Part shown: positions 10,817 through 21,276 of the stretch, piece after piece
How the letters are laid out: each line of letters begins with the position of its first letter
Numbering within the stretch: position 1 is the first letter of the stretch
Assembly: GCF_900088825.1 (NCBI RefSeq)
Contig: NZ_LT592171.1
Location: 1,423,208 to 1,471,405, forward strand
Origin: Thiomonas delicata
GTDB taxonomy: Bacteria; Pseudomonadota; Gammaproteobacteria; Burkholderiales; Burkholderiaceae_C
Reading direction: 5' to 3'
DNA: 48,198 bases
Made by a program: the position numbers and the translations under genes
Notes under the pieces: generated by a model
What the model saw: the letters and a program-made list of their open reading frames with translations, nothing else
The model's database searches: none
Told to the model about the DNA's origin: nothing

Positions 10817-11944
10817 TCATTCCGGGACGAAACCGTAGACGCCGCCCGAACGCGTGACCGCAACCAGCGTCTTGCCGGCGGCGACCATGGGCGACTCGAT
10901 GGCCGATCCGTCGGTGCTCACGCGTCCGATGATGCTGCCGTCCTTGGCCGACAGAAACGTGATGTAGCCCTGGTAATCGCCGACCGCGACAGTCATGCCC
11001 AGCAACAGGGGCGCGCTCAGATCACGATACTTCAGCTGGCTGTTGCTCCAGCGCTGGCCTCCGTCTGCGGCGACGTAGGCCTGCACGACTCCGTCGCCTT
11101 GCGTGGCGACGAGCAGGCTACCGTTCTGACTCACGCCCGTGTCGCCATCGGCCTTGTCAACCCACAGCAGGCGTCCGGTATCGAGATCGGCGCATCCGAT
11201 TGCCGACTGATAGGCCCGCGCGCACGCCATCGAACCTCCGATCGCAGGCGCACCGGTGATGCTGACCACGCGCTCGACCTCGGTGATGCCGCGCGGTCGC
11301 GCCAACGTCACAGCCCAGCGTTGCGCTCCCGTTGCGATGGCGACGGATTCGATCCGCCCCTGCGCCGTGCCGACCAGCAGCGAATCCCCCTGAACCGCAA
11401 GACCCGAGGCCTGATGCAACAAAAGGGCCGGGGCTCGGGATTCGGTGGACCATAGCTTTTGCCCGTTCGCCGCATTGAACGCCCACAGATGCTGATCGGC
11501 GCCCTGCACGACCACGGTTCCGCCGGTCACGAGCGGCGCGGTGATCACGCTGGTGGGAAGCTGGTAAAGCCACAGCAGTTGCCCCTGCGGCCCAAGCGAA
11601 ACCAGCTGATTGTGCCGATTCACGACGGCGGTGAAGGTGCCGTCGCTGCCCGTCGCGGCACTGATGCCGCCCTTGATCCGTACACGCCATGCCTCGTGCC
11701 CGCTTTGGGCATCGATGCGCGCCACGGTTCCGTCGCTCGATGCCACCACCACGCCGCCTTGCACGACGGCCGTCGCAAAAGTGGAAGGCACGGGCCCGAT
11801 ATGAACGACCCACGCCGTCTTGGCTTGCAGGATGGAGGCCACGGGCGACAACGGCGTGGGGTCGGGCCGCTTCGGCCCGGAGGCGCAAGCCGCCAATGTC
11901 AGGGTTGCGACCGCGGCCAGCAGGTAACGTGCGAAACGACTCAT
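10817..11944 (-). CDS. bamB: Outer-membrane assembly lipoprotein BamB
   Basis: BamB is a beta-propeller lipoprotein of the BAM complex that inserts outer-membrane proteins. The 375-residue product opens with a lipoprotein signal peptide ending LTLAAC, lipidated at Cys20. The rest is built of repeated PQQ-like blades, seen as recurring W-x-G/AxxGxxLW patterns such as [12 protein letters not shown] and WVDKADGD. The start ATG overlaps the yfgM stop as ATGA, so translation is coupled. The yfgM-bamB-der order is the usual one in beta- and gammaproteobacteria. Confidence 0.95.
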   Translation of the reverse strand: MSRFARYLLAAVATLTLAACASGPKRPDPTPLSPVASILQAKTAWVVHIGPVPSTFATAVVQGGVVVASSDGTVARIDAQSGHEAWRVRIKGGISAATGSDGTFTAVVNRHNQLVSLGPQGQLLWLYQLPTSVITAPLVTGGTVVVQGADQHLWAFNAANGQKLWSTESRAPALLLHQASGLAVQGDSLLVGTAQGRIESVAIATGAQRWAVTLARPRGITEVERVVSITGAPAIGGSMACARAYQSAIGCADLDTGRLLWVDKADGDTGVSQNGSLLVATQGDGVVQAYVAADGGQRWSNSQLKYRDLSAPLLLGMTVAVGDYQGYITFLSAKDGSIIGRVSTDGSAIESPMVAAGKTLVAVTRSGGVYGFVPE

Positions 11945-12579
11945 GATGCGTCGCCTCCCACGCTATTGAGCTTGAGCTGCACGAGTTGGCGATAGCCCGC
12001 ATCGGACGGCAATGCCTTCAAGGCGTTTTCATAAGCCTTGCGGGCCTGCTCGCGCTGCCCCAGTAGCGCGTAGATGTCGCCGCGCCGCGCCGCGAACAAG
12101 GCATCGAAAGCCGGAGAAGGCGACTGCTTCACGGTTTCGAGCGCGGCCTGCAACTGCTTGGCATCGACCTGCAGGGCCGAGAGATTCAACAAGGCCGCGG
12201 CGCGATAAGCCTGGCTTGGCGCATGCTCGGCCGTCCAGCGCAGCTCGGTTTCGGCCAAGGCGACCTTGCCAGCGTCGGCATAGGCCTTGGCCATGGCCAA
12301 GCCGCCCATTTGTGCGTAGGGACTGTCGGGATACTTGCCTTGCAGATCGGTCCAGGCCGGAACGGCCTTTTGCAGATTTCCCGCGCTGATTTCCTTGTTG
12401 ATCTGATCGAACAACGCAGAGGTTTGCGTGGCTTGTCGGGCCTGCCACCATTGCCAGCCGGCGTAGCCCGCCCAGGCCAGGCCTGCGGCGAGGATGATGG
12501 ACGAAATCAGTGTGCCCCAGCGGTTCCAGAAATCGCGCAGGTTGTCGATCTGGTCTTGTTCTTCGAGGTTGTAGCTCAT
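11941..12579 (-). CDS. yfgM: YfgM family ancillary SecYEG translocon protein
   Basis: YfgM is a membrane-anchored, periplasmic TPR-like protein that links the SecYEG translocon to periplasmic chaperones and influences stress signalling in E. coli. The 212-residue product starts MSYNLEEQDQIDNLRDFWNRWG, then a single membrane segment (LISSIILAAGLAWAGYAGW, about 24-42), then alpha-helical TPR-like repeats. ATG 12579 is used because the family begins at this motif; the eight extra codons upstream are unlikely. It overlaps bamB by four bases. Confidence 0.93.
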   Translation of the reverse strand: MSYNLEEQDQIDNLRDFWNRWGTLISSIILAAGLAWAGYAGWQWWQARQATQTSALFDQINKEISAGNLQKAVPAWTDLQGKYPDSPYAQMGGLAMAKAYADAGKVALAETELRWTAEHAPSQAYRAAALLNLSALQVDAKQLQAALETVKQSPSPAFDALFAARRGDIYALLGQREQARKAYENALKALPSDAGYRQLVQLKLNSVGGDAS

Positions 12580-12603
12580 GGATGTGCGCGTCGGTTCAAC
12601 CAT

Positions 12604-13890
12604 TCATTCTAGGGGGCCGAGGCTGTCGATGAGTCCGGATACCGGATCGAGAGGCAGGCGCCGCTGCTGTCCCGCCTCGCGCTGCTCCTGACGCAAGGCC
12701 TTGACCGTCACCTCGCCCGCGGTCCATTCGTCCTCGCCGAAAATCAGGGCATGGCGCGCGCCGCTGGCATCGGCTTTTTTCATCTGCGATTTCATGCCCC
12801 CGCCGCCGGCGTGCAAGACCACGCGCAATCCCGCGGCGCGCAGACGCTCCGCCGTTTGCATGGCCACGGCCAGGGCCGGCTCGTGGGCCAGCACGACATA
12901 GGCGTCGAGCTCCTGGGCAGGCGGCTGCACACCGCCCTGCTCCAGCAAATCGAGCACGCGCTCCACGCCGAGAGCCCAGCCGCAGGCGGGAGCCGGCTTG
13001 CCGCCGATCTGCTCGATCAGGCCGTCATACCGCCCCCCCGCGCACACCGTGCCCTGCGCTCCCAGCCTGTCCGTCACCCACTCGAACACGGTGAGGTTGT
13101 AGTAATCCAGCCCTCGCACCAAGCGTGGATTGACGGTGTATGCCTGGCCTGCGGCGCGCAGCAAGGCCTGCAAGCCCTCGAAATGCGCGAGCGATTCGGC
13201 GCCCAGCTCGTCCATCAGGCGCGGCGCCGCATTCACCAGGTCCTGCATGTGCGGATTCTTGGTGTCCAGAATGCGCAGCGGATTGCTGTGCAGGCGACGG
13301 CGGCTGTCGTCGTCGAGCCGGTCGAGGTGATGCTCGAAATAGTTGATCAGCTTCTGGCGATGACGCAGCCTCTCCTCGGGCTGCCCCAGGCAATTGAGCT
13401 CCAAGCGCACGTCCGTCAAACCCAGCATCTGCCAGAGTCTGCGCGCCATGAGGATCAGTTCGGCATCCACGTCGGGGCCGGCGAAACCCAGGGCTTCCGC
13501 GCCAACCTGATGGAATTGGCGGTAGCGTCCGCGTTGCGGGCGCTCGTGGCGGAACATCGGCCCGCTGTACCAGAGCCGCTTGCCGCCGTCGTACAGCAGG
13601 TTGTGCTCGACGCATGCGCGCACAACCGCCGCCGTGTTCTCGGGGCGCAGCGTGAGCTGCTCGCCATTGAGCGCATCGGTGAAGCTGTACATCTCCTTTT
13701 CGACGATGTCGGTGACTTCGCCAATGCTGCGCACGAACAATGCGGTGGGTTCGACGATAGGTGTGCGGATATTGCGGTAGCCATAGGCACGCATGAGCTC
13801 GCGCACCTGGGCCTCGAACCACTCCCAGGCGGCCGATTGCGGCGGCAACAGATCGTTCATGCCTTTGACGGCATTCAGTTTTGGATGCAT
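12604..13890 (-). CDS. hisS: Histidine-tRNA ligase
   Basis: HisS charges tRNA-His. The 428-residue protein shows the class II synthetase motifs: motif 2 at [15 protein letters not shown], the His A-type loop [16 protein letters not shown], and motif 3 near [16 protein letters not shown]. The C-terminal anticodon-binding domain follows. The start ATG 13890 gives [17 protein letters not shown], the family's N-terminus; the frame is open far upstream inside ispG but those codons are antisense-like noise. It lies 7 bases after ispG. Its regulatory paralogue hisZ is 7 kb downstream on the same strand. Confidence 0.97.
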   Translation of the reverse strand: MHPKLNAVKGMNDLLPPQSAAWEWFEAQVRELMRAYGYRNIRTPIVEPTALFVRSIGEVTDIVEKEMYSFTDALNGEQLTLRPENTAAVVRACVEHNLLYDGGKRLWYSGPMFRHERPQRGRYRQFHQVGAEALGFAGPDVDAELILMARRLWQMLGLTDVRLELNCLGQPEERLRHRQKLINYFEHHLDRLDDDSRRRLHSNPLRILDTKNPHMQDLVNAAPRLMDELGAESLAHFEGLQALLRAAGQAYTVNPRLVRGLDYYNLTVFEWVTDRLGAQGTVCAGGRYDGLIEQIGGKPAPACGWALGVERVLDLLEQGGVQPPAQELDAYVVLAHEPALAVAMQTAERLRAAGLRVVLHAGGGGMKSQMKKADASGARHALIFGEDEWTAGEVTVKALRQEQREAGQQRRLPLDPVSGLIDSLGPLE

Positions 13891-13897
13891 GCGGAGA

Positions 13898-15163
13898 TCA
13901 CTTCGCGGGGGCCGTGTGGCCCCAGCGATGTCGGATGTAGTTGTTGACGATATCGAGAAATTGCTCGGCAATGCCTTCGCCGCGCAAGGTGTAGCGCTTT
14001 TCGCCGTCGACGAACACCGGCGCGGCCGGCTGCTCGCCGGTGCCGGGCAGGCTGATGCCGATGTCGGCATGGCGGCTTTCCCCTGGCCCGTTGACGATGC
14101 ACCCCATGACCGCAAGGCGCAGCGTCTCCACCCCTGGATACTGGGCGCGCCAAACAGGCATCTGGGCGCGCAGATGCCGGTCGATGTCCTGGGCCAGTTC
14201 CTGGAACACGCTGCTCGTGGTGCGCCCGCAACCCGGGCAGGCCGTCACGCTGGGCACGAAGCTGCGCAAACCCAGGGCCTGCAGGATTTCGAGCGCGACC
14301 ACCACTTCCTGGGTACGGGCCTCGCCGGGCGCGGGAGTCAGGGAGACGCGGATCGTGTCGCCGATACCCTCCTGCAGCAACACCGACAGGGCTGCCGCGG
14401 ATGCCACCGTGCCCTTGGTGCCCATGCCGGCCTCGGTCAGGCCGAGATGCAGGGAATAGTCGCAGCGGCGCGAAAGTTCGCGGTAGACGGCGATGAGATC
14501 GCGCACCCCGGACACCTTGCACGACAGCAGGATCTGATGGCCCGGCAGCCCCAGTTCCTCGGCGCGCCGCGCCGACTGCAGCGCCGAGCTGATGAGCGCC
14601 TCGTACATCACTTGCTGCGCATCGCGCGGCGCCGGCAGGCTGGCATTGGCATCCATCAGCGCGGCGAGAAGTTCCTGGTCCAGGCTACCCCAGTTGACGC
14701 CGATGCGCACCGGCTTGTCCCAGCGCGCGGCGACTTCGATCATCTGGGCGAACTGGCGGTCTTTCTTGTCGCCCTTGCCGACGTTGCCGGGATTGATGCG
14801 GTACTTGGACAAGGCTTGCGCGCAATCGGGATATTGCGTCAGCAGCAAATGGCCGTTGTAGTGGAAATCGCCGATCAGCGGGACATCGACGCCCATGCGG
14901 TCGAGTTGCTCGCGGATCGCCGGCACAGCCGCGGCCGCCTCCGGCGTGTTGACCGTCACGCGCACCAGCTCCGAACCCGCCTGCGCCAGTTCTTTGACCT
15001 GGATGGCCGTGCCGATGACGTCGACCGTATCGGTGTTGGTCATCGACTGCACGCGCACCGGGGCGTCGCCGCCGACCGCGACGACATGCCCGCCCCAGGC
15101 GACCCGCGCTTGGCGTGTGGGGCGCCGCCGTGGCACCGCGTCGGGAATCACAGCTGTGTCCAT
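13898..15163 (-). CDS. ispG: 4-hydroxy-3-methylbut-2-enyl diphosphate synthase
   Basis: IspG (GcpE) catalyses the reductive ring opening of MEcPP to HMBPP in the non-mevalonate isoprenoid pathway, with a [4Fe-4S] cluster. The cluster ligands are visible in [12 protein letters not shown] (two Cys) and [10 protein letters not shown] (one Cys). The N-terminal TIM-barrel part carries [12 protein letters not shown] and [11 protein letters not shown]. At 421 residues it is of the direct, uninterrupted proteobacterial form. Its ATG and the rodZ stop share one base, implying coupling. The ispG-hisS pairing is conserved. Confidence 0.97.
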   Translation of the reverse strand: MDTAVIPDAVPRRRPTRQARVAWGGHVVAVGGDAPVRVQSMTNTDTVDVIGTAIQVKELAQAGSELVRVTVNTPEAAAAVPAIREQLDRMGVDVPLIGDFHYNGHLLLTQYPDCAQALSKYRINPGNVGKGDKKDRQFAQMIEVAARWDKPVRIGVNWGSLDQELLAALMDANASLPAPRDAQQVMYEALISSALQSARRAEELGLPGHQILLSCKVSGVRDLIAVYRELSRRCDYSLHLGLTEAGMGTKGTVASAAALSVLLQEGIGDTIRVSLTPAPGEARTQEVVVALEILQALGLRSFVPSVTACPGCGRTTSSVFQELAQDIDRHLRAQMPVWRAQYPGVETLRLAVMGCIVNGPGESRHADIGISLPGTGEQPAAPVFVDGEKRYTLRGEGIAEQFLDIVNNYIRHRWGHTAPAK

Positions 15164-16113
15164 CAGGGTTTGGGGAGCGTCAGACGCGCGACGTTATTGT
15201 TCGGGGTCGTGGCCAGGGCCACGGGTGTTCCATCCAGACTCACCTGCGTATGAGCGGCGTTTCCGACGACAAGTTGCACGGGGAAATCTTGCCCGGTGAG
15301 CAAGACCTCCTGCGCACTGCCCTGCGCGAGCAACCCGGAAAAAAGGTTCTTACCCTGCCGGCTGCTCACCTGGATCCAGCTCTCGGCCGTGGTCAGCAGC
15401 TTCAGCACCGAAGCCGCGGCCTGCGGGCCGCTCGCCTGTGCGGCAGGCGCGGACGTCACCACGGTCGGGGCCGGGGCAGAGGCCATGGTCACGCCCACGG
15501 ACGAAACCAGCCGGGTTTGCCCGCTTGGGTTCACGGCTGCCGTATCGGCGAGGGTCGGCGTTGAGGCCGACGCTGCAACAGGCTCTTTACGCATGGCTGT
15601 CGAGGCCTGTTCGCTCGAAACCGAACGAGGGAACCATCGTGCCAAGTCGTCACGGCTCGGCAGGAAAAAAATCAGCAACGCGGCGACGACGATGGCGCCG
15701 ACGATCCACCACCACTTGCGAGAGCCGCCAGCCGCGGGACCTTGCCCGCCCATGGGCACCGGCTTGCGCGCGGGGGCGGCTTCCAAGCCGGCCTGGGCGG
15801 GTGGGGTCAGGACCGGCGGCAGCACGCGCATCATGGCTTGCGCATCGGCCTTCACCGCCTTGGCTGCGGCGCGCAGCAGGGCACGCGCGAACGCAGGGTC
15901 GGGAAGCCGCTCCCATTCGCCGGCTTCGAGCGCCTGGATTTTGTCGGACGAAACCTTGAGTTGCGTGGCAAGCTCGCTCGCGCCCTTGCCGGCGGCTTCG
16001 CGCGCGGCGCGCAGCATGGTGCCGGCCTTGGCCCTTGCGGCCCGTGGATCGTCCGCGGCGCTTTCCGGCTCCATCAGGGGTTGGACCTCAGTGAGGGAGA
16101 ATGCTTGGGTCAT
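15163..16113 (-). CDS. rodZ: RodZ-like cell-shape protein with HTH domain
   Basis: This 316-residue protein has the RodZ layout: an N-terminal Cro/CI-type helix-turn-helix ([23 protein letters not shown], written here in part), a basic linker, one membrane segment ([17 protein letters not shown]), a long Ser/Ala/Pro-rich periplasmic spacer, and a C-terminal beta domain (DUF4115) with ESWIQVSS and [10 protein letters not shown]. RodZ ties MreB filaments to the cell wall machinery. ATG 16113 is preferred over 16137. The gene overlaps the end of pilW by 26 bases; pilW-rodZ-ispG is a standard order. Confidence 0.88.
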   Translation of the reverse strand: MTQAFSLTEVQPLMEPESAADDPRAARAKAGTMLRAAREAAGKGASELATQLKVSSDKIQALEAGEWERLPDPAFARALLRAAAKAVKADAQAMMRVLPPVLTPPAQAGLEAAPARKPVPMGGQGPAAGGSRKWWWIVGAIVVAALLIFFLPSRDDLARWFPRSVSSEQASTAMRKEPVAASASTPTLADTAAVNPSGQTRLVSSVGVTMASAPAPTVVTSAPAAQASGPQAAASVLKLLTTAESWIQVSSRQGKNLFSGLLAQGSAQEVLLTGQDFPVQLVVGNAAHTQVSLDGTPVALATTPNNNVARLTLPKP

Positions 16114-16930
16114 CGAAATGCCCCTGCTGGGCAGCAATGGCCTCGCGAGAATCCGGGAAACGCTGCTCCAGTTGCGTGGTCCAGTTACTTGCCGTCAAGG
16201 TGTCTCCTAATTGCCTGGCAATCAGAATGCCCAGCCACAAGGTCTGCGCGCTGGCATATTGCCCTGCGTTGACGCGGCTGATATAGAACAGCGCATCCTT
16301 GAGCTTGTTCTGTCGATACAGCACCAAAGCCAAATTGGTGGACAGCGCCGGATTCGCCGCGTCAAGCGCAAAACCGGCGCGTAGCGTCTTTTCGGCGCCG
16401 ACGAGGTCGCCGTCGCGATACTGGCATACGCCATAAGCCAGGTCGGTCCGCTCCGGATATCGGTAGCCGGGCGCGCGCAGCGCGCGGCGGAACATGGTGA
16501 ACGACTCGGCGTAGCGCTTGTGGATGCACAGGAACCAGCCATAGTTGTGCAGCGCATCGGCGTTGTTCGGCGCGATCGACAGGGCCTTGTGGAAGCTCTG
16601 CTCGGCCTGTGTGTTGTCGCCCAGACTCATCTGGATCAGCGCCTGCATGGTGTAGGCCGGCACATAGTTGGGCGCCTGCGCCAGGGCCTTGCCGACCTCG
16701 GCCAGCGCGACCTCCGCCTGTCCACGCTGGTAATACCCCTCGGCCAGTTCCAGGCGGACCTGCGCGTTCTTGTCGGCCTGCGCGCTCCCTGTCCCGGGAA
16801 CGGAAGAACCCGCGCCGGATTGCGCGGTGTTGCTGGCGCAACCACCGAGCAGCGGCAAGGCGAGACACAGCAGCAAGGGCGCAAGCAACGAGGATGCAAA
16901 ACGTCCGGCCCGGCGGTACGGCATGTTCAT
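16088..16930 (-). CDS. pilW: Type IV pilus biogenesis lipoprotein PilW/PilF
   Basis: PilW (PilF) is the outer-membrane lipoprotein pilotin that helps the PilQ secretin assemble. The 280-residue product starts with a lipoprotein signal ending LLGGC, Cys31, and then contains tandem TPR units, for example LAEGYYQRGQAEVALAEV and ALHNYGWFLCIHKRYAES. Other pilus genes are not in the window, which is normal since this gene travels with rlmN and ispG rather than with a pil operon. The gene starts only 4 bases after the rlmN stop. Confidence 0.9.
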   Translation of the reverse strand: MNMPYRRAGRFASSLLAPLLLCLALPLLGGCASNTAQSGAGSSVPGTGSAQADKNAQVRLELAEGYYQRGQAEVALAEVGKALAQAPNYVPAYTMQALIQMSLGDNTQAEQSFHKALSIAPNNADALHNYGWFLCIHKRYAESFTMFRRALRAPGYRYPERTDLAYGVCQYRDGDLVGAEKTLRAGFALDAANPALSTNLALVLYRQNKLKDALFYISRVNAGQYASAQTLWLGILIARQLGDTLTASNWTTQLEQRFPDSREAIAAQQGHFDDPSILPH

Positions 16931-16934
16931 GGCA

Positions 16935-18107
16935 TCAGATCAGGTTTGGCGAGCGGTTGACGGGACTGGCAGCGTCGGCACGAATGGGAATGATGGGTTG
17001 GCTCGACGCAACAACGGGAGCCCCGGGTCGGGTCAGCTTGCGGCTGGTGCGGTCCTGCACGTCGCCGGCCAGCTGGCCGCAGGCAGCGTCGATATCGTCC
17101 CCGCGCGTTTTCCGTACCGTGGTGACGAAACCGGCATCCATGAGCGTCTGGGCAAATGCCAGGATGCGGTGGCTTGGGGATCGCTTGAGGCCGGATTGTG
17201 GAAAGGGGTTGAAGGGGATGAGGTTGAACTTGCAGGGAAAGCGGTTGCGCAGCAGCTCCACGAGCTGCCGCGCATGCTCGGGCAAGTCGTTGACGCCATC
17301 GAGCATGCAGTATTCGAAGGTGATGAAATCGCGGGGCGCATGCGCCAGATAGCGTTCGCACGCAGCCAGCAGTTCGGCCAGCGGATACTTGCGGTTCAGC
17401 GGCACGAGGTCGTCGCGCAGGGCATCGTTCGGCGCGTGCAGCGACACCGCCAGCGCCACCGGGCAGTCGCTGGCCAGCCGGTCGATCATGCGCACCATGC
17501 CGGCGGTGGAAACCGTGACGCGCCGGCGCGACAGCCCGTAGCCGTCGTCGTCGAGCATGGCGCGCAACGCGGGCACGAGGGCGCCGTAGTTCTGCAACGG
17601 CTCGCCCATGCCCATCATCACGACGTTGGAGATCGCCCGCTCGCCCGGGGCCAGGCCCAGCGCCTGACGCATGCTGAACTCGGCCTGCCAAAGCTGGGCG
17701 AGAATCTCGGCGCTTGTGAGGTTGCGGCTGAAGCCCTGCGCGCCCGTGGAACAGAAGCGGCAGGCCATGGCGCAACCGGCCTGGGTTGAAACGCATAGCG
17801 TGTTGCGTTGCGCCTCCGGAATGAACACGGTTTCAACCGCGTTCCCGCTGCCCACGTCGAACAGCCATTTCACGGTGCCGTCGCGCGAGCGCTGCTCCGT
17901 CAGCACCGGCAAGCCCTCGATCCGCGCTTCTTGCTCCAGCCAGGCGCGCAAGGGCTTGGCCAGATCGCTCATGCCCGAAAAATCGGTGGCGCCTTTCTGA
18001 TGCATCCAGCGAAACACCTGACGCGCGCGGAAGGGCTTTTCCCCGTGCGCGTCAAACCAGCCCACCAGGCCAGCGCGATCGAACTGAAGCAGATTGGTGG
18101 TGGACAT
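16935..18107 (-). CDS. rlmN: Dual-specificity rRNA/tRNA adenine C2-methyltransferase RlmN
   Basis: RlmN methylates C2 of A2503 in 23S rRNA and A37 of some tRNAs by a radical SAM mechanism. The cluster motif CX3CX2C is seen as Cys112, Cys116 and Cys119; the resolving Cys is Cys343 in DIDAACGQL. The motif [11 protein letters not shown] binds SAM. Length is 390 residues; the C-terminal 40 residues are a low-complexity tail not needed for catalysis. It starts 18 bases after ndk. Confidence 0.96.
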   Translation of the reverse strand: MSTTNLLQFDRAGLVGWFDAHGEKPFRARQVFRWMHQKGATDFSGMSDLAKPLRAWLEQEARIEGLPVLTEQRSRDGTVKWLFDVGSGNAVETVFIPEAQRNTLCVSTQAGCAMACRFCSTGAQGFSRNLTSAEILAQLWQAEFSMRQALGLAPGERAISNVVMMGMGEPLQNYGALVPALRAMLDDDGYGLSRRRVTVSTAGMVRMIDRLASDCPVALAVSLHAPNDALRDDLVPLNRKYPLAELLAACERYLAHAPRDFITFEYCMLDGVNDLPEHARQLVELLRNRFPCKFNLIPFNPFPQSGLKRSPSHRILAFAQTLMDAGFVTTVRKTRGDDIDAACGQLAGDVQDRTSRKLTRPGAPVVASSQPIIPIRADAASPVNRSPNLI

Positions 18108-18125
18108 GGCTGGATCTGCGGCCGT

Positions 18126-18545
18126 TCAGCGGGAGAAAATCCAGTTGGAAGGAAAGAAGAAGGCGATTTCGGACGCCGCGTTCTCTGCGCTGTCGGAGCC
18201 ATGCACCGCGTTGGCATCAATGCTGTCGGCAAAATCGGCCCGGATGGTTCCTGGCGCAGCCTTCTTCGGGTCCGTGGCACCCATCAGTTCGCGGTTCTTG
18301 GCGATCGCATTGTCGCCCTCGAGCACTTGCACGAGAACGGGGCCCGAGACCATGAAATCCACGAGGTCCTTGAAAAACGGACGCTCTTTGTGCACGGCGT
18401 AGAAACCTTCGGCTTCGGCGCGCGACAGGTGCATCATGCGAGCCCCCACCACTTTAAGGCCGGCCGTCTCGAAGCGGTCGATGATTTTGCCGATGCAGTT
18501 CTTGGCGACGGCGTCGGGCTTGATGATAGAGAGCGTGCGCTCCAT
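18126..18545 (-). CDS. ndk: Nucleoside diphosphate kinase
   Basis: Ndk balances nucleoside triphosphate pools by transferring phosphate through an active-site histidine. The 139-residue product begins [13 protein letters not shown] and carries the signature NAVHGSDS with the phosphorylated His115. Length and sequence are typical. It is the first gene of the minus-strand block that continues through rlmN and pilW. The ribosome-binding site GGAG lies upstream and a -10 hexamer is listed separately. Confidence 0.98.
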   Translation of the reverse strand: MERTLSIIKPDAVAKNCIGKIIDRFETAGLKVVGARMMHLSRAEAEGFYAVHKERPFFKDLVDFMVSGPVLVQVLEGDNAIAKNRELMGATDPKKAAPGTIRADFADSIDANAVHGSDSAENAASEIAFFFPSNWIFSR

Positions 18546-18582
18546 AGGATTTTTTCTCCAGAAATCAAGTGATTAAAAATGA

Positions 18583-18588
18583 ATTGTA
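18583..18588 (-). promoter_or_regulatory. Probable -10 element of the ndk promoter
   Basis: TACAAT on the minus strand lies about 38 bases before the ndk start, in an AT-rich pocket between rluB and ndk. The -35 hexamer at 17-base spacing is poor. This would drive ndk and the genes behind it. Confidence 0.45.
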
Positions 18589-18662
18589 AAGCGGCAAGTG
18601 ATGACAGACAGTGACGCCCCGCACTGGCGCACGGGTGATACCGCATACCGGACGCATGGGCC

Positions 18663-20384
18663 TCAGCGCGGGAAGTTGCGACGCTTGCCGCCCTGCCCCG
18701 CGCCCTGTCGCGGCGTTTGCACCTGGCCTAGGGCCGAGCGCATCGGATCGGGCTGCCCCCCGCCCGTCTTCTTCCCCGGCTTGCCGCGCGCCGCGCGCGG
18801 CTTGTTGCCGCCGCGTGCGCCTGCTCCCTTGCCGAACAGCGCGTCCACGGCGCTCATGGCGTAGCTGTTGGGACCGGGCTCGCGCTCGGGCAATTCGCGG
18901 TCATCGGCCAGACCGCGCTGGCCTGCGAGCCTGGCCTCTCGGCTGGCCCTGCCGAACAGCGCGTCCACGGCGCTCATCGCGTAGCTGTTCGGCCCGGGTT
19001 CCCGCTCCTCGCCAGCCCCACGGCCACCGCCACGGCGCGCTTCGTTGCGATCACCTCGCCCTTCCTTGCGCATCGGCTTCCCGGGCGCTGCCTGCCCGTT
19101 CTGCTTCGGGCCACGTGACCTGCCCGCGCCGGGCTGTGCGCCGGCACCGGTGTAGTTCATCATGGCTTTGACATCTTCACGCTCGATTTCGGCAAAATCG
19201 CCGCGCCGCAAACCGGCGGGCAGCGCGATGGAGCCATAGCGCACGCGGATCAAGCGGCTGACCGTCAGGCCGACGGCCTCGAACAGCCGCCGCACTTCCC
19301 GGTTGCGCCCTTCCGCAATGGTCACCCTGTACCAGCGGTTGGCGCCTTCGCCGCCGGCCTCCTCCAGGCTCAGGAACCGTGCCGGACCATCGGTGAGGTC
19401 GACCCCCGCCAGCAATTTCTGGCGCGTCTCCTCGTCCACCTGCCCCAGCACGCGCACGGCGTATTCACGCTCGACACCCTGGCTCGGGTGCATGAGTTTG
19501 TTGGCCAATTCGCCCGAGGTGGTGAACAGCAACAAGCCTTCGGTATTGATGTCCAGGCGGCCGATCGCGGTCCACTTGGCGTTCTGCACGCGCGGCAGAT
19601 TGCGGAACACGGTCGGGCGGCCTTCGGGATCCTTGAACGTCACCACCTCCCCCACCGGCTTGTGATAGACCAGCACGCGCGCCGGCGGGGGCGTGACGCG
19701 AAATTTCAGCGCCTTGCCGTTCACCTTGATCTGGTCGCCGGGCATGATGCGCTGACCGAGGTGCGCGGGTTCGCCATTGACCGACACGCGCCCCTCGACG
19801 ATGAGTTCCTCCATTTCCCGCCTCGACCCGACCCCGGACTGCGCCAGAACCTTGTGCAGCTTGGGCGCTTCCGGTGACGGAGCCAGCACGCGACGCGCAC
19901 CCGGCTCGACCACCTCGGCAATTTCCACGGCTCGGTCGAAATCGCCGGATACGACTTCCTCGATACGCACCGCAGGCACATTCTTGGCCGGGCCCCGCAG
20001 AGGCGAGTTGGGTTTTTTCTTGGGCTTGCCCTGACGCGGGCGATCGCCCCGCACGCCCTCATGGCGCTTGGCCTCGGTGGGCGCGGCATCGGAGGGCACG
20101 GCGGCCTGGTCCTCGGTCCGGGGTGCCTTGGCCTTGCCGGAGCGGCGATTGCGGCGGCGCTGACCCTCGCGTCCTGCTTCGCCCTCGGTTACAGCCTCGG
20201 CACCGATCTCGGCGCTTGGCGCGGCGGAAGCGGCGTCGGCGCTCGGACTATTGACGCGCGCAATTCCGGCTCGATCCTCCATGACATGGCTGCCAAGGTC
20301 GGCGGCGGCCGGTTTCACGGCAGAGGCTTCTGCCTGCTGGACCGGCTCGGCGCCTGCGCCTGAGGTTGAATCGTGTTGTTGCAT
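18663..20384 (-). CDS. rluB: 23S rRNA pseudouridine synthase RluB with long low-complexity ends
   Basis: RluB converts U2605 of 23S rRNA to pseudouridine. Domains in the 573-residue protein: a disordered N-terminus (1-170) with basic patches, an S4 RNA-binding domain (about 174-230, [19 protein letters not shown]), the catalytic domain (235-405) with GRLDINTEG and nucleophile Asp278, and a Gly/Arg-rich tail (411-573). E. coli RluB is only about 290 residues; the added ends are typical of betaproteobacteria but long here. The tail holds an 18-residue motif, [18 protein letters not shown], twice at a 40-residue interval. It is followed downstream on the strand by ndk and preceded by scpB. Confidence 0.9.
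   Translation of the reverse strand: MQQHDSTSGAGAEPVQQAEASAVKPAAADLGSHVMEDRAGIARVNSPSADAASAAPSAEIGAEAVTEGEAGREGQRRRNRRSGKAKAPRTEDQAAVPSDAAPTEAKRHEGVRGDRPRQGKPKKKPNSPLRGPAKNVPAVRIEEVVSGDFDRAVEIAEVVEPGARRVLAPSPEAPKLHKVLAQSGVGSRREMEELIVEGRVSVNGEPAHLGQRIMPGDQIKVNGKALKFRVTPPPARVLVYHKPVGEVVTFKDPEGRPTVFRNLPRVQNAKWTAIGRLDINTEGLLLFTTSGELANKLMHPSQGVEREYAVRVLGQVDEETRQKLLAGVDLTDGPARFLSLEEAGGEGANRWYRVTIAEGRNREVRRLFEAVGLTVSRLIRVRYGSIALPAGLRRGDFAEIEREDVKAMMNYTGAGAQPGAGRSRGPKQNGQAAPGKPMRKEGRGDRNEARRGGGRGAGEEREPGPNSYAMSAVDALFGRASREARLAGQRGLADDRELPEREPGPNSYAMSAVDALFGKGAGARGGNKPRAARGKPGKKTGGGQPDPMRSALGQVQTPRQGAGQGGKRRNFPR
18831..19006 (-). repeat. Direct repeat of about 56 bp inside rluB
   Basis: Bases 18831-18886 recur at 18951-19006, exactly 120 bp apart and in the same reading frame, differing at about five positions. 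Each copy encodes the peptide [18 protein letters not shown] in the RluB tail (about residues 460-477 and 500-517). Four or five of the changes are silent or nearly so, suggesting the peptide itself is kept. Confidence 0.85.
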
Positions 20385-20421
20385 GGACGTGAAAGAGATG
20401 TGGGAATCGGAACGAACCGCT

Positions 20422-21138
20422 TCAGGCGGCAGGCAGGGAATGTGGCAGGGAAGTCGGCGCGGATTGGGCTTCCTCGGCCAAGGTCAGGGAAGGGGAAGAA
20501 GGCTCGCTGCGCTCCGCGTCCGTGTCGGACAGGGATGCGGCTGGACCCGGGCCGTCTGGCGAAGCGGGATCGGAAACGGTGTCAGGCAGCGCCAGGAGAT
20601 CGATCTGCTGCGGGTCGGTGGGCGCCGCGCCGGGCTGCAGCGCCGGGAGGTCCGAGATCGATGCCAGGCCGAGATCATCGAGAAACTGGCGTGTCGTGGC
20701 ATACAGCACGGGGCGCCCCGGACCCTCGCGGTGGCCGATGGCCTCGATCCAGCCACGGTCCTCGAGCTGGCGCAGGATTTGCGCGTTGACGACGACGCCT
20801 CGAATGTCCTCGATATCGCCACGCGTGACGGGCTGTCTGTGCGCGATGATGGCCAAGGTCTCCTGTACCGCGCGGGAATAGCGCGGCGGCTTCTCGGGGT
20901 TGAGGCGCTGCAGGTAAGGCTGCATGTCCTCGCGGCTCTGAAACCGCCAGCCGCCGGCCACCGCGCGCAACTCCACGCCGCGATCCTGCCAGTCGCGGCG
21001 CAGTTCGTCGAGCAGCAGACGCAGGGTATCGGCGCCGAGCTGCTCGTCGAACAGGCTGCGCATCGCGTTGATGCTCAAAGGTTGGGTGGCACACATCAGC
21101 GCGGTCTCAACGACCCGCTTAGCCAGTGCAATATTCAT
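20422..21138 (-). CDS. scpB: Segregation and condensation protein B
   Basis: ScpB is the winged-helix kleisin partner that binds ScpA and SMC to help organise and separate chromosomes. The 238-residue protein contains two winged-helix domains: [16 protein letters not shown] at the start and [20 protein letters not shown] in the middle, followed by [20 protein letters not shown], a typical ScpB signature. The last 60 residues are acidic low complexity. scpA is not adjacent; rluB follows after 37 bases, and scpB-rluB pairing is common. Confidence 0.95.
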   Translation of the reverse strand: MNIALAKRVVETALMCATQPLSINAMRSLFDEQLGADTLRLLLDELRRDWQDRGVELRAVAGGWRFQSREDMQPYLQRLNPEKPPRYSRAVQETLAIIAHRQPVTRGDIEDIRGVVVNAQILRQLEDRGWIEAIGHREGPGRPVLYATTRQFLDDLGLASISDLPALQPGAAPTDPQQIDLLALPDTVSDPASPDGPGPAASLSDTDAERSEPSSPSLTLAEEAQSAPTSLPHSLPAA

Positions 21139-21239
21139 GCGTCACAGGAACCGTGCGCCGATGGAAGACTGCCGGAATGGGACTTCGGCAGGACGGGTTG
21201 CGTGAACCCAGGGCCAAGCTGCAGCGCTACGTGGAATTG

Positions 21240-21245
21240 ATTTTA
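21240..21245 (-). promoter_or_regulatory. Possible -10 element of the scpB-rluB promoter
   Basis: GGCTAAAATC on the minus strand contains TAAAAT about 100 bases before the scpB start, in the 138-base gap after maiA. The -35 position is poorly matched, so the call is tentative. Confidence 0.35.
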
Positions 21246-21276
21246 GCCTATGCCGTGCCAGGAGGCCATCGCGCGT

